The position numbers were made by a program, and so were the translations under genes. Shown piece after piece: positions 1 to 8,306 of a stretch of DNA of 38,639 nucleotides. The notes under the pieces were generated by a model, which was given only the letters and a program-made list of their open reading frames with translations, had not been told where the DNA came from and made no database searches. Source of the DNA: Bacteroidota bacterium (GTDB lineage: Bacteria > Bacteroidota > Bacteroidia > NS11-12g > UBA955); NCBI GenBank assembly GCA_027621365.1, contig JAQCBH010000019.1, positions 1 to 38,639 of the forward strand, in the 5' to 3' direction. Within the stretch, counting starts at the first letter, position 1. Each line of letters opens with the position of its first letter.

Positions 1-362
1 ACTTTGAAGTAAGACGGGCGGGGCTCTTCAGCCTTTTTGGATTCAATGGCGGCTTTCATTCTCTCCCAAGCGGCGTCGTTAGAGGCGGCTTCTGGGTGCT
101 GATAATGCTGACCCAAGGAGGATTCTTCTTTGGCCTGAATGGCGGCTTTCATTCTCTCCCAAGCAGCGTCGTTAGAGGCGGCTTCCGAGTGCGTGTACGT
201 GTCCCATGACTCTTCTTCCTCCTTGTCGGCAATAGCTCTCTTCATGCGTTCCCAAGCAGCATCGTTGGATGCAGCCTCAGAATACTGATAAGACTCAGCC
301 ATGTTCCAGAATTCTTCAAATTCAGGATCGACAGGAGGCGATATGGGTTTTTTAGGGCTCAC
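1..362 (-). CDS. FecR-like anti-sigma factor, N-terminal part with three tandem repeats (partial)
   Basis: The gene runs leftwards out of the window, so only about 120 N-terminal codons are visible. GTG at 362-360 is the likely start, because an in-frame TGA lies 18 nt upstream. The protein opens with a proline/acid stretch and an FW motif (EEFWNMAESYQYS), then a 13-residue core EAASNDAAWERMK. This layout resembles the cytoplasmic sigma-binding N-terminus of Bacteroidota FecR-type anti-sigma factors; that assignment is from memory of the family and is not certain. The core occurs three times at exact 31-residue (93-nt) spacing, each followed by a short acidic linker. The expected membrane helix and periplasmic FecR domain would lie outside the window. 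No sigma-factor gene is adjacent: the upstream neighbour on this strand is a Gfo/Idh oxidoreductase. A perfect -7 box lies about 114 nt upstream. It could instead be another repeat-containing cytoplasmic protein. Confidence 0.55.
   Translation of the reverse strand, partial: MSPKKPISPPVDPEFEEFWNMAESYQYSEAASNDAAWERMKRAIADKEEEESWDTYTHSEAASNDAAWERMKAAIQAKEESSLGQHYQHPEAASNDAAWERMKAAIESKKAEEPRPSYFK
24..291 (-). repeat. three 93-nt tandem repeats inside the anti-sigma-like gene
   Basis: Each unit encodes a 13-residue core (EAASNDAAWERMK) plus an 18-residue linker. On the plus strand the two left-hand copies (from 47 and from 140) are nearly identical over about 45 nt. The right-hand copy, nearest the start codon, keeps all 13 residues but uses different synonymous codons at 8 of 13 positions. 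Confidence 0.85.
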
Positions 363-400
363 GGCGCAAAACGGGGTTCAAAATACGATTTTTCTTTCTA

Positions 401-418
401 TTACTTAAAGCCAAGTAA
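401..418. promoter_or_regulatory. inverted repeat in the leader of the anti-sigma-like gene
   Basis: TTACTT (401-406) and AAGTAA (413-418) are perfect 6-nt arms around a 6-nt centre. The repeat lies between the -7 box at 476-483 and the GTG start at 362. It could be an operator or a leader hairpin, and could be chance in this AT-rich stretch. The rest of 363-536 shows only A/T runs and no gene. Confidence 0.25.
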
Positions 419-475
419 ATAAGGCACATAACGCAGTGTTTTTATGACACTTTCCTGTGAATTGTGTACTTCGCT

Positions 476-483
476 CAAAGGTA
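476..483 (-). promoter_or_regulatory. -7 promoter box for the anti-sigma-like gene
   Basis: The minus strand reads TACCTTTG, a full match to the Bacteroidota consensus TAnnTTTG. It predicts a leader of about 110 nt before the GTG at 362. Confidence 0.5.
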
Positions 484-536
484 TAACACATTCCTAAGGG
501 TTACCCCCCAAAAAAAATTGAAAAAATTTTCCGCAA

Positions 537-1541
537 TTAAGAAGAGTGGGCCAGGGCATGGGCCTTTTCGATGAATTCCACTACGGCCAAACCGTCTTGG
601 GCGGGAGTAGTGATGGGGGCTCCGCGCAGCAAATGGTCCAAGGCATTTTGGATCAGGTGGTGGTGGTTGGCAGCACTTCCTTTGTACAAACCATAATCGT
701 TAGCGGGAACTTCAGGGAGTTCAGGAGTGGTGGTTTGGCCATCAATGTTCACGTATTGTACCTGATTCATATATTGGCCGCCCAACTTGATGGTTCCGCG
801 CTCTCCAATGAGTGACAGGGTGCTTTCGAAGTTTTGATGGGGTACGCTGGTGCTGTATCGAAAACTCCCACGTCCCTTATTTCCAAAGGCAAAGGCGATG
901 CTGCCACTGTCATCAAAGGGAGTGATTCCTTGGTGATTGTGATTGCTGGATTCAGCCCAAAAAGGCTGCAAGGGCCCCAGTAGCCAATGCAACATGTCGA
1001 CGAAATGGGAGAACTGGGTGAACAATACCCCGCCATCCAACTCAGCAGAACCGTGCCAAGCGTGTCCCGAATAATAACGCTCATCTCGGTTCCAGAAGCA
1101 GTCTACCTGAACTCGGTATAGGTTACCCAAGGCTCCTTGATCCAACAAAGACTTGACGTATTGACTGGGAGCGGAGTAGCGATTTTGCATTACCCCAATT
1201 AAGCTTTTACCAGTCTGTTCCGAAACCTGAATCATGAATTGAACATCAGCAGCTGATAAGGCCATCGGTTTTTCAACTATAACGTGCAATCCCGCCTTCA
1301 TGGCTTGAATGGCTTGCTCGGCGTGAAGGCCGTTGGGGCTGGCTATAGAAGCCACGTCACAGCCAATACCAGAAGATAAAAAATCTTCGATGCTCTCAAA
1401 ATGGGGAATGCCTGAAGCGGCTTTATCGCTGTCTGGGTCAACCGAGGCCACCCACTCGGCCTCTGGGTGCATGCGCAGAGTTTCAGCATGGCGGGATCCA
1501 ATGTGTCCCAGCCCTATGACTACAAAACGCATGCTTTTCAT
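537..1541 (-). CDS. Gfo/Idh/MocA family NAD(P)-dependent oxidoreductase
   Basis: A 334-residue protein with the family's two-domain plan. An N-terminal Rossmann fold starts with MRFVVIGLGHIGSRHAETL, which carries the GxGxxG dinucleotide motif. The conserved EKPMAL motif follows near residue 95. The C-terminal half is the alpha/beta substrate domain, with the usual GGVLFTQFSHFVDMLHWLLG segment carrying the conserved Asp and His. Members oxidise or reduce sugars, inositols or related compounds; the substrate cannot be read from sequence. Two starts are plausible: ATG at 1541, 4 nt downstream of a TATTTTTG box, and ATG at 1532, right before the Rossmann strand. I favour 1541 because other genes here show the same box-to-start distance. 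It is divergent from the threonine dehydrogenase gene across a 65-nt gap holding both promoters. Confidence 0.9.
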   Translation of the reverse strand: MKSMRFVVIGLGHIGSRHAETLRMHPEAEWVASVDPDSDKAASGIPHFESIEDFLSSGIGCDVASIASPNGLHAEQAIQAMKAGLHVIVEKPMALSAADVQFMIQVSEQTGKSLIGVMQNRYSAPSQYVKSLLDQGALGNLYRVQVDCFWNRDERYYSGHAWHGSAELDGGVLFTQFSHFVDMLHWLLGPLQPFWAESSNHNHQGITPFDDSGSIAFAFGNKGRGSFRYSTSVPHQNFESTLSLIGERGTIKLGGQYMNQVQYVNIDGQTTTPELPEVPANDYGLYKGSAANHHHLIQNALDHLLRGAPITTPAQDGLAVVEFIEKAHALAHSS

Positions 1542-1545
1542 CTTA

Positions 1546-1553
1546 CAAAAATA
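1546..1553 (-). promoter_or_regulatory. -7 promoter box for the Gfo/Idh oxidoreductase gene
   Basis: Minus strand TATTTTTG matches TAnnTTTG exactly and ends 4 nt before ATG 1541. A 13-nt GGGGGATTCCCCC palindrome abuts its upstream edge. Confidence 0.55.
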
Positions 1554-1566
1554 GGGGGATTCCCCC
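1554..1566. promoter_or_regulatory. GC-rich palindrome between divergent promoters
   Basis: GGGGGATTCCCCC has perfect 6-nt arms (GGGGGA/TCCCCC). It sits directly against the -7 box of the oxidoreductase gene and about 26 nt from the -7-like box of the threonine dehydrogenase gene, so a bound protein could affect both. Operator function is inference. Confidence 0.35.
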
Positions 1567-1591
1567 ATTTTGCCGTTTGAGGGGAAGGCCC

Positions 1592-1599
1592 CAACTTTG
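1592..1599 (+). promoter_or_regulatory. -7-like box for the threonine dehydrogenase gene
   Basis: CAACTTTG matches TAnnTTTG except for the first base and ends 7 nt before ATG 1607. Confidence 0.4.
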
Positions 1600-1606
1600 C
1601 GGCAAC

Positions 1607-2563
1607 ATGACGAAAGAGACGGTTTTGGTCATTGGCTCTTGTGGCCAGTTGGGAACGGAGTTGGTTGAAGCCCTTCGGGGTATATACGGAGACGCCCAAG
1701 TGGTGGCTTCAGACATTCGCAAATCTGACAATCCTGTTTTTGAAGCGGGTCCCTTTGAGGAGTTGGATGTACTGGACGAAGCCAAGCTAAAAAGTCTCAT
1801 TGAGCGCTATAAACCCTCTCAAGTTTACCATTTGGCTGCTATGTTGAGCGCCACAGCCGAAAAAAATCCTGACTTCGGATGGAAACTCAACATGGAAGGT
1901 CTCTTTCATGTCTTGAATGCGGCCCGCGATATGGGCATCATTAAAAAAGTATACTGGCCCAGCAGCATTGCGGCCTTTGGGCCCAATACTCCTCGCTTCG
2001 ACACGCCTCAGTTTGGCGCCATGGATCCCACGACTATATATGGCATTAGCAAATTGTCTGGTGAACTGTATGCCCAATATTACTTCAACCGTTGGGGAGT
2101 GGATACCCGCAGTTTGCGTTACCCTGGTTTGATTGGCTACAAGTCTGCACCCGGTGGGGGAACTACTGATTATGCGGTTTCCATTTACCACGATGCCTTG
2201 ACCACAGGTCACCACGAGTGCTTCTTAGGTGAAGGAACCATTTTGCCCATGTTGTACATGCCCGACGCTCTGAAGGCCACCTTGGACATTATGCATGCTC
2301 CTGCCGATCAGATCAAAATTCGCAGCAGCTACAACTTGGCGGGCATGAGTTTTGGGCCTGAAGAGATTGCCGCTAGCATTGCCAAGCAGGTGCCGAATTT
2401 TAGCATTTCCTACAATCCCGATTACCGCCAGGCCATTGCCAATAGCTGGCCAGCAGTCATCGATGATTCTCGTGCCAGAGAAGACTGGGGTTGGAAACCC
2501 GACTATGACTTGGATCGCATGACCCAAGACATGTTGGAGAATTTGAAGCCCTTGTACTCGTAA
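1607..2563 (+). CDS. L-threonine 3-dehydrogenase, short-chain (GalE-like) type
   Basis: A 318-residue extended-SDR protein. The N-terminal motif VIGSCGQLGTELVEAL is the GxxGxxG NAD-binding loop. SSIAAFG holds the catalytic Ser, and YGISKLSGE is the YxxxK pair. The segments DTPQFGAMDPTTIYG and PGGGTTDYAVSIYHDAL are typical of the SDR-type threonine dehydrogenase that oxidises L-threonine to 2-amino-3-ketobutyrate with NAD+, the first step of threonine breakdown to glycine and acetyl-CoA. The 2-amino-3-ketobutyrate lyase partner (kbl) is not in this window. I chose ATG 1607, which begins right before the Rossmann strand and 7 nt after a -7-like box; an upstream in-frame start would run through that box. 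It faces miaB, with 25 nt between stops. Confidence 0.88.
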   Translation: MTKETVLVIGSCGQLGTELVEALRGIYGDAQVVASDIRKSDNPVFEAGPFEELDVLDEAKLKSLIERYKPSQVYHLAAMLSATAEKNPDFGWKLNMEGLFHVLNAARDMGIIKKVYWPSSIAAFGPNTPRFDTPQFGAMDPTTIYGISKLSGELYAQYYFNRWGVDTRSLRYPGLIGYKSAPGGGTTDYAVSIYHDALTTGHHECFLGEGTILPMLYMPDALKATLDIMHAPADQIKIRSSYNLAGMSFGPEEIAASIAKQVPNFSISYNPDYRQAIANSWPAVIDDSRAREDWGWKPDYDLDRMTQDMLENLKPLYS

Positions 2564-2588
2564 GGGTTCCGTAAACGATAAATTGGTC

Positions 2589-3998
2589 TCAGAGACTCGC
2601 GTATCCGACGGCGACACCCACCAAAGTGGAGGTAGACGCGCGCTCGATTTTCACCTGCACGAAGTCGCCTTTTTTATACTGCTCTTTGGGGAAAACCACT
2701 ACGATGTTTTGGTCGTTTCGGGCCATCCAATCCTGGTCGCTGCGCTTGGAGTCAGCCTCCACCAATACATCGACTATTTGCCCGACATAGCGCTGATTTT
2801 TCTCAGTTGACATGCGGTTTTGCAAATCAATGATCTCTTTCAAGCGGCGGCCTTTGACCTCTTCGGGAACATCGTCAACGAGCTTTTTCGCGGCGGGAGT
2901 ACCGGGGCGCTCGGAGTATTTGTACATGTAGGAAAAGTCAAACTGAGACCATTCCATGAGACTCAAGGTGTCTTGGTGCTCTTCTTCGGTTTCGGTGCAA
3001 AACCCTGCGATGATGTCACAGCTGATGCCGCAATCGGGCAAAATGCCGCGAATCATTTCGATCTTATCCATATACCATTCACGGCTGTAGTTGCGGCTCA
3101 TGATGTCCAATACACGGGTGTTGCCGCTCTGGGCAGGCAAGTGAATGTAGTTGCAAATGTTTTTGTACTTGGCCATCGTATGGATCACCTTGGGGGTGAT
3201 GTCCCGCGGATGCGAAGTCGAGTAGCGAATGCGCATTCCGGGTACGGCCAAGGCGCAGAGTTCCAACAAATCGGCGAAATCAACCGATGAGGCTTGTTCC
3301 TCTTCTGTCAGTTTTTTGAAGTCTTTTTTGGCCCCACCGCCGAACCACAGATAGCTGTCGACGTTTTGGCCCAACAGAGTGATCTCTTTGTATCCCTGCT
3401 CGGCCAACTGAACGGCCTCTTTGACAATGCTCTGCGGGTCGCGAGAGCGCTCACGGCCGCGGGTAAAGGGAACCACACAGAAAGAGCACATGTTGTCGCA
3501 TCCGCGCATGATGGATATGAAAGCTGTCACCCCGTTGGTATTCAATCGAACCGGGTTCAAATCGCCGTAGGTTTCTTCGCGGCTCAACAGAACGTTGATG
3601 GCGCGACCTCCTTCGTCTACTTCGGCGACCAATTTGGGCAATTCGCGGTAGGAGTCAGGTCCGGCTACGACATCGACCAACTTTTCTTCTTCCAACAATT
3701 TGTCTTTCAAGCGCTCAGCCATGCAACCTAAGACGCCAATGATCAGATCATTGTTGCGCTTTTTGTTCATTCGCAAGTGCTTCAAGCGTTCGCGAATGCG
3801 CTGTTCGGCGTTGTCACGAATGGCACAGGTATTTAGAAAAATGACATCGGCGTCCAATTCGTCTTGCGTACTTGTGAACCCGTGTTCGCCCATGATGGAG
3901 GCGATGATTTCGCTATCGGAAAAATTCATAGCACAGCCGTAGCTCTCAATGTACAATTTGCGACTGGAGACAGAAGTAGGGGCCTGTGTTTGCGACAT
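2589..3998 (-). CDS. miaB: tRNA-2-methylthio-N6-dimethylallyladenosine synthase MiaB
   Basis: A 469-residue radical-SAM methylthiotransferase. The N-terminal MTTase domain starts with [18 protein letters not shown] and holds the three cluster cysteines (YGCAMN, NTCAIR, LGCMAER). The radical SAM domain has the CxxxCxxC motif in [25 protein letters not shown] domain forms the C-terminus (about residues 395-465). It adds a methylthio group to i6A37 of tRNAs reading UNN codons. ATG 3998 is chosen because a perfect TATTTTTG box ends 6 nt upstream; longer in-frame starts cross that promoter. It is divergent from the DUF6029-like gene, and the two promoters lie 28 nt apart. Confidence 0.97.
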   Translation of the reverse strand: MSQTQAPTSVSSRKLYIESYGCAMNFSDSEIIASIMGEHGFTSTQDELDADVIFLNTCAIRDNAEQRIRERLKHLRMNKKRNNDLIIGVLGCMAERLKDKLLEEEKLVDVVAGPDSYRELPKLVAEVDEGGRAINVLLSREETYGDLNPVRLNTNGVTAFISIMRGCDNMCSFCVVPFTRGRERSRDPQSIVKEAVQLAEQGYKEITLLGQNVDSYLWFGGGAKKDFKKLTEEEQASSVDFADLLELCALAVPGMRIRYSTSHPRDITPKVIHTMAKYKNICNYIHLPAQSGNTRVLDIMSRNYSREWYMDKIEMIRGILPDCGISCDIIAGFCTETEEEHQDTLSLMEWSQFDFSYMYKYSERPGTPAAKKLVDDVPEEVKGRRLKEIIDLQNRMSTEKNQRYVGQIVDVLVEADSKRSDQDWMARNDQNIVVVFPKEQYKKGDFVQVKIERASTSTLVGVAVGYASL

Positions 3999-4004
3999 AG
4001 GGTG

Positions 4005-4012
4005 CAAAAATA
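4005..4012 (-). promoter_or_regulatory. -7 promoter box for miaB
   Basis: Minus strand TATTTTTG, exact match to TAnnTTTG, 6 nt from the miaB ATG. Confidence 0.6.
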
Positions 4013-4040
4013 CGATTTGGTGGGCAGCCTCTCCTATCTG

Positions 4041-4048
4041 CATCTTTG
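4041..4048 (+). promoter_or_regulatory. -7-like box for the DUF6029-like gene
   Basis: CATCTTTG matches TAnnTTTG at all but the first base and lies 5 nt before ATG 4054. Confidence 0.45.
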
Positions 4049-4053
4049 TTACA

Positions 4054-5775
4054 ATGAAGTTTTTGAGGCTTGCTGGGGCATTTGCCCTGTCATTTGCATC
4101 GGTTTCGGCCCTACAGGCCCAAGAAAAGGGTCAGTTTTCGGGCAACCTGCTTCTGAATTACCAGAAATACATTCGCGACGATAAAATTGGTGCCAACACC
4201 CGTGTTTATCGGGAAAATACGGCTTCGACTGATGCGTGGTTGTACATGCAATACCGCGTCGGGGAGTACAGTTTTGTCATGCGTTACGACGCCTTTAACA
4301 ACAGCCCTTTGTTGGATCCGCAGGATGCCTTCACCGACCACGGAATTGGCTATTGGAAGATCGAAAAAAATGGAGAGAAACTAGGAGTAACCGTGGGTTC
4401 CTTCTACGACCAATTGGGCAGCGGCATTCTATTCAGGGCCTATGAGCAGCGTCAAATCGGCATCGATTACGCTCTGCAAGGAGTTCGCCTGACCTATCAA
4501 TTCAATGACAACTGGCGATTCAAAGCCTTTTCGGGCAACCAAAAAGGAACGCTGAACAAGCGCTTCGCCTACAACCCTCAGGTAATCACCGGGGCCAATT
4601 TGGAAGGATTCGTGCCTTTGGGCGAGAACAGCAAAATGGGTTCCTTGATATTGGGTGCTTCGGCTCTGAACCGCACCTTGGACAAGGGTACCATGAACAA
4701 ATTGGTGTCGATCATTGAGACCTACGATCGCGACGATCAGTTTTATCCCAAGTACAATGTCTGGGGTTTCAACGGATACAGCACTTGGTCAAAAGGAAAT
4801 TTCAGCCTCAATGCGGAAGCAAATTTTAAGAGCCCTGAGGCCATCATCGATTTTGACGGCAAATTGCGCTTGAAGCAGGGCAAGGTTTACTATACTTCCA
4901 TTAGTTGGGCCAAGTCGAGCATTTCCTGGAGAAGCGAAACCCACAAAGACGGAACGCCCAAAACGAAAAAGGAAATCAAAGCCCAAAAAGCTTCAGTGGG
5001 ATTGAACATTCAAGCGCGCCACGTGGATCACTTCCCCTTGCGCACGGACCCCACGGCTACCTTGTTGAACGGTTTGGTGTCTTACTTGCCTTCGATGACC
5101 CGGCAGAATACCTATCGTTTGCTGGCTCGTTACAACGCCCCTGCCCAAGATTTGGGAGAGAATGGCATACAGGGAGAATTCTCTATCAACCCTCAGAAGG
5201 GTACTTATATATTGTTGAATGGCTCTTACGTAATGAGTTTGGCCAGTAACGGAACAGGGGGGACACCCGAGCATTTGTTCCGCGAGTACTACGGGGAGAT
5301 TCAGCAGAACGTAGGCAAGAGTAGCAAAGTGAAATTGGGTATGCAGAGCATTTACTACAACCAAGCCCGCTACGAGCAGGAATTGGAATACGAGCCCGTT
5401 CAGACCCTTACGCCTTTCGCCGAATGGTTGTACAAGGCCCCCAGCGGCCGCAGCATGCGTGTAGAGGCTCAGTACTTGAAGACCGACAAGGACCAGGGAA
5501 GCTTTGCCAATGCCATGGTCGAATACTACTGGAGCAAGAAGTTCTCGATGGCCGTAGGCGATATGGTGAACATTGAGCCCCATCGTTATGAGCGCATGAT
5601 CATCGCTGATCAGGTGTTGCATTACCCCACCTTCTTCTTGAGCTACATCGACGGGCCTACCTGGTATACCTTGAGTTTTTTGAAGCAGCAACAAGGCGTA
5701 AACTGTTCAGGCGGTGTTTGCCGCGAAGAGCCTGCGTTTAGTGGGGTTCGGTTTACAGTGAACAGCACCTTTTAA
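4054..5775 (+). CDS. secreted DUF6029-like protein, probable outer-membrane beta-barrel
   Basis: A 573-residue protein with a clean signal peptide ([22 protein letters not shown], cleavage near residue 22). The mature part opens with [18 protein letters not shown] and continues as alternating aromatic/polar strands with recurring YxxR/WxF patterns, as in outer-membrane beta-barrels. Near the C-terminus a [16 protein letters not shown] motif precedes a final strand ending in Phe, which suits Bam-assembled outer-membrane proteins. These features recall the Bacteroidota DUF6029 family, whose function is unknown; the assignment is from memory. ATG 4054 fits the signal peptide. In-frame codons upstream lie inside the divergent miaB promoter region. 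The next 195 nt hold no gene. Confidence 0.75.
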   Translation: MKFLRLAGAFALSFASVSALQAQEKGQFSGNLLLNYQKYIRDDKIGANTRVYRENTASTDAWLYMQYRVGEYSFVMRYDAFNNSPLLDPQDAFTDHGIGYWKIEKNGEKLGVTVGSFYDQLGSGILFRAYEQRQIGIDYALQGVRLTYQFNDNWRFKAFSGNQKGTLNKRFAYNPQVITGANLEGFVPLGENSKMGSLILGASALNRTLDKGTMNKLVSIIETYDRDDQFYPKYNVWGFNGYSTWSKGNFSLNAEANFKSPEAIIDFDGKLRLKQGKVYYTSISWAKSSISWRSETHKDGTPKTKKEIKAQKASVGLNIQARHVDHFPLRTDPTATLLNGLVSYLPSMTRQNTYRLLARYNAPAQDLGENGIQGEFSINPQKGTYILLNGSYVMSLASNGTGGTPEHLFREYYGEIQQNVGKSSKVKLGMQSIYYNQARYEQELEYEPVQTLTPFAEWLYKAPSGRSMRVEAQYLKTDKDQGSFANAMVEYYWSKKFSMAVGDMVNIEPHRYERMIIADQVLHYPTFFLSYIDGPTWYTLSFLKQQQGVNCSGGVCREEPAFSGVRFTVNSTF

Positions 5776-5786
5776 AAAGGAGAGTT

Positions 5787-5879
5787 GGGCTGCCTGAGAA
5801 TGAGCTAAGCCGCTAGGGATATTTTCCAATTTAAGGAAGGGCGGACGGGCTTCTCAAGTGAGGAGTAAGCCGCTGGGAT
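5787..5879. repeat. two degenerate copies of an intergenic repeat
   Basis: Copy A (5787-5820) and copy B (5847-5879) share gggct at the left end and taagccgct(a)gggat at the right end, offset by 60 nt. Copy B also contains a possible 6-bp hairpin (CTTCTC-AAGT-GAGGAG). They lie in the 195-nt gap after the DUF6029-like gene (5776-5970), which otherwise shows no gene. Confidence 0.45.
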
Positions 5880-5970
5880 TGCTCCCTAAACGATTGGCGA
5901 TCAAGGGTCTTGGTCGGTTGTTGCCAAACCATTTGTTGCCATTTGTTGTTTAAATATGTACTTTCACCCT

Positions 5971-6189
5971 ATGCGAATGCTAAAATACAACTTAGAAAAA
6001 TCCCTGTTTGGGATCTGCACCGAGTTGGCAGAACGCATTGGATTATCAACCCGCAGCGTGCGCCTGTGGTTCATTTATGCTTCCTTTTTTACTTTGGGCT
6101 CACCCGTGATCATCTATTTGGTTTCGGCGTTTTGGTTCAACATGAAGCGCTACTCTTCCGAGCGTAGAACCCGTGTTTGGGATTTGTAA
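5971..6189 (+). CDS. small PspC-domain membrane protein
   Basis: A 72-residue protein that is essentially one PspC domain. It has the LFGICTELAERIGLSTRSVRL helix followed by the hydrophobic segment FIYASFFTLGSPVIIYLVSAFW. PspC proteins sit in the inner membrane and are linked to envelope stress responses; short stand-alone versions in Bacteroidota have no defined role. ATG 5971 is preferred because it gives the compact domain and follows a TACTTTC sequence that resembles a -7 box. An in-frame ATG at 5956 would add five residues. It is the last mid-G+C gene before the AT-rich pair downstream, 30 nt away. Confidence 0.8.
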   Translation: MRMLKYNLEKSLFGICTELAERIGLSTRSVRLWFIYASFFTLGSPVIIYLVSAFWFNMKRYSSERRTRVWDL

Positions 6190-6219
6190 ATTCTGAACCA
6201 TTAAAAATAGTAAAAATTA

Positions 6220-6978
6220 ATGAGCAACATATTTAAATGCTTAATAATAGGATTGTTCTTGAATCCATTTACAATTAGTGCTCAAAGCAAAAAGAAGCAA
6301 TTGATAATAAACCAGCAAAAAATTGACTCGCTGACAGTAGTGAGGACCTCTTCTGCTGGAACATTGGATCAAGTCAGAAGACAGTGTTCAATTTCTCAAT
6401 CGGAACTTCAAGAATTGGCAAAGCAGATTAAAGAGGAAAACCTAGAAATTGCTCGACTGCAAGGTCAAATGGAGTCATATTCTAACAGGATTGAATACCA
6501 AAGAAATTCATTAAGTGTATTGAAGCAAATTTCAATTTATTGCGATTCGATTTATGAAATTGGAGAGGCTATACAATGGCCGATAGAAAACATATCTTTT
6601 CGTAGTAGGTACATAGATATTCTTCAGATAGACACAATAGAGAGTTTGATAACTTTTGTGTATTCAGATTCTCAAGAACATGCGAATACAAATTTAACCA
6701 ATTGGACATGGGTAATTGCCGATCAATTGGAATATGAACGATTGAATCTCGAAGAATCGTGCAGTTGTTCAGTCAAAGTTGCTTCCTTGGCAGATTTAAT
6801 AGTGTCCAAATATGAAATTCCCTCTGAAGCGATTGAGAATGGCGTGATTTTTACTAACGAAGGAATCGTTTATACGGACCGCAACAATCCATATTCTCTA
6901 ATCATAAGGTCTGTTAGTGGAGCTAGACCCAAATCACTGAAAGGGTATGTCGCTTTTATTTATCAAATACAGTTATGA
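6220..6978 (+). CDS. secreted coiled-coil protein of unknown function (AT-rich island, gene 1)
   Basis: I do not recognise a family. The 252-residue protein has a signal peptide (MSNIFKCLIIGLFLNPFTISAQS, cleavage after about residue 22). A heptad-rich, Gln/Glu/Lys-rich segment at about residues 45-95 is likely a coiled coil. The C-terminal half is mixed and includes a paired-cysteine ESCSCSVKV motif. The mature N-terminus begins AQSKKKQLI and is followed by an IDSL motif. The downstream gene's product begins AQSKKELIL with an IDSIYL motif, so the two may share an N-terminal module. Base composition is far below the neighbours (17 G+C of 60 at 6241-6300). The stop codon overlaps the next start by 4 nt (ATGA), so the two genes are almost certainly one operon. 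Confidence 0.8.
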   Translation: MSNIFKCLIIGLFLNPFTISAQSKKKQLIINQQKIDSLTVVRTSSAGTLDQVRRQCSISQSELQELAKQIKEENLEIARLQGQMESYSNRIEYQRNSLSVLKQISIYCDSIYEIGEAIQWPIENISFRSRYIDILQIDTIESLITFVYSDSQEHANTNLTNWTWVIADQLEYERLNLEESCSCSVKVASLADLIVSKYEIPSEAIENGVIFTNEGIVYTDRNNPYSLIIRSVSGARPKSLKGYVAFIYQIQL

Positions 6979-8243
6979 GATTTTGGATATTTGTCAGCTG
7001 GTTCATTGGGTCATCTACAATTTACGCCCAATCGAAAAAAGAACTAATACTGGATCAAGAGATAATGATTTCTCGTTTGGAACGGTCTATTGACTCTATT
7101 TATCTATTAATAAAACAAGAAAATGATACTGTAAATAAGTTAAAAGATTTACGTACGCTCGATGGGCATCGAACGGACTCCTTAGAGCAAGTGCGTGTGA
7201 ATATGAGCAATAGAGCAAGAGGACTTTTGGCAGCTTTTGCAAAAGACTCTGTTGCAATTTCCCAATTGATTAAAAATAGTCATGTTTCTAATTCCGCCTT
7301 ACAAATGTTAGGTTCTTATATTGATTACACCCAATACCTATCAATTTATGAGGAGGAATACATAGGCACTGAATACGCAACAATGATAACATTTCTTGAA
7401 AGTGAAATGGATCGAATTGCTAAAAAAGCCGGGCTTGAAGATATGACAGCCACCCGCGAGGCATTGTTTGGTTATTATATAAATCACTCCGAAGAATATG
7501 GTCGAATTCGAGCGTTGCAATTTGTGAACTCTGATGAACAAGAGTCACAATGTTTGAATGTTATTTGCAAGGGAATTGTTTCGCAAATTGATGAAATGAT
7601 TGAAAATAATGAGTGGTCTTCAACTATCTCAAGTAAGCGGCAAGAGCTTTTTCAATATTTTACAAGATTAGAGAATTTGGATGTACAATCTATCTATTTT
7701 TTAGATAATTACTTATTATACGATATTGTACGTAATTATAAGGAAATTGGAGATCTGGAGTCAGCTTTGAAATATTCAACAATTGTGTTAGAAAATTGTG
7801 ATAAAAAGAAAATTAAGTATTATAATTTTAGTCAAAGATGTGATATTTATATTTCATTAAATGAATTTCATCTTGCTCTAAAAGATTGCAACTCGAGTAT
7901 TGTGTATTTAAAGAAAGAAAAAGACAAACAATACAGTGTATTTTTAAAAGAATTAAAAAAGTGCAATATTCTAATGGCATTGGGTAAGTTTAGTGAATCA
8001 TACGGTATTTTGAACCGTCTGTTTTTTTCATTAACAGCAGAAGAAAGAAGTAACAAATTCATGAGTGATAAAAAATCTTGGATACTTTCAAAACAAGTTA
8101 TATGTCTATATGAATTGGGTAATACATCTAAGGCGGATGACCTTTTTAATTTGTTGCGAGAATATTATTACTGTGACTATTTAGTTCTTAAAATAGGTGA
8201 TTTGGAGTTTGATTTGTGTCACTATTACGATACACATTATTGA
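6975..8243 (+). CDS. secreted protein with coiled coil and TPR-like repeats, unknown function (AT-rich island, gene 2)
   Basis: A 422-residue protein with a signal peptide (MRFWIFVSWFIGSSTIYAQS). A likely coiled coil spans about residues 25-85. From about residue 245 a series of helical pairs resembles TPR units: YDIVRNYKEIGDLESALKYS, then CDIYISLNEFHLALKDC, then CNILMALGKFSESYGIL, then ICLYELGNTSKADDLFNLL. This suggests a periplasmic or surface scaffold, though no catalytic motif is visible. It overlaps the preceding gene by 4 nt and shares its low G+C (17 of 60 at 7861-7920) and its AQSKK-type mature N-terminus. No known family could be named. It ends 63 nt before the convergent trmN6 gene. 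Confidence 0.8.
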   Translation: MRFWIFVSWFIGSSTIYAQSKKELILDQEIMISRLERSIDSIYLLIKQENDTVNKLKDLRTLDGHRTDSLEQVRVNMSNRARGLLAAFAKDSVAISQLIKNSHVSNSALQMLGSYIDYTQYLSIYEEEYIGTEYATMITFLESEMDRIAKKAGLEDMTATREALFGYYINHSEEYGRIRALQFVNSDEQESQCLNVICKGIVSQIDEMIENNEWSSTISSKRQELFQYFTRLENLDVQSIYFLDNYLLYDIVRNYKEIGDLESALKYSTIVLENCDKKKIKYYNFSQRCDIYISLNEFHLALKDCNSSIVYLKKEKDKQYSVFLKELKKCNILMALGKFSESYGILNRLFFSLTAEERSNKFMSDKKSWILSKQVICLYELGNTSKADDLFNLLREYYYCDYLVLKIGDLEFDLCHYYDTHY

Positions 8244-8247
8244 TGTT

Positions 8248-8265
8248 ATTATTTTAAGAAATAAT
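8248..8265 (+). terminator. weak AT-only hairpin after the AT-rich gene pair
   Basis: ATTATTT and AAATAAT are perfect 7-nt arms around TAAG, followed by CTTTT. All pairs are A-U, so it would be weak, but it lies 4 nt after the stop codon of gene 2. Confidence 0.3.
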
Positions 8266-8306
8266 CTTTTAGCAATTTCTTTGATGCCTCTATGGATATT
8301 GGTCTT

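Noticed and set aside
24-291. Regularly spaced 93-nt repeats that might suggest a CRISPR or other non-coding array
   Set aside because: They keep one open frame, differ by synonymous codons and encode a conserved protein motif, so they are coding tandem repeats.
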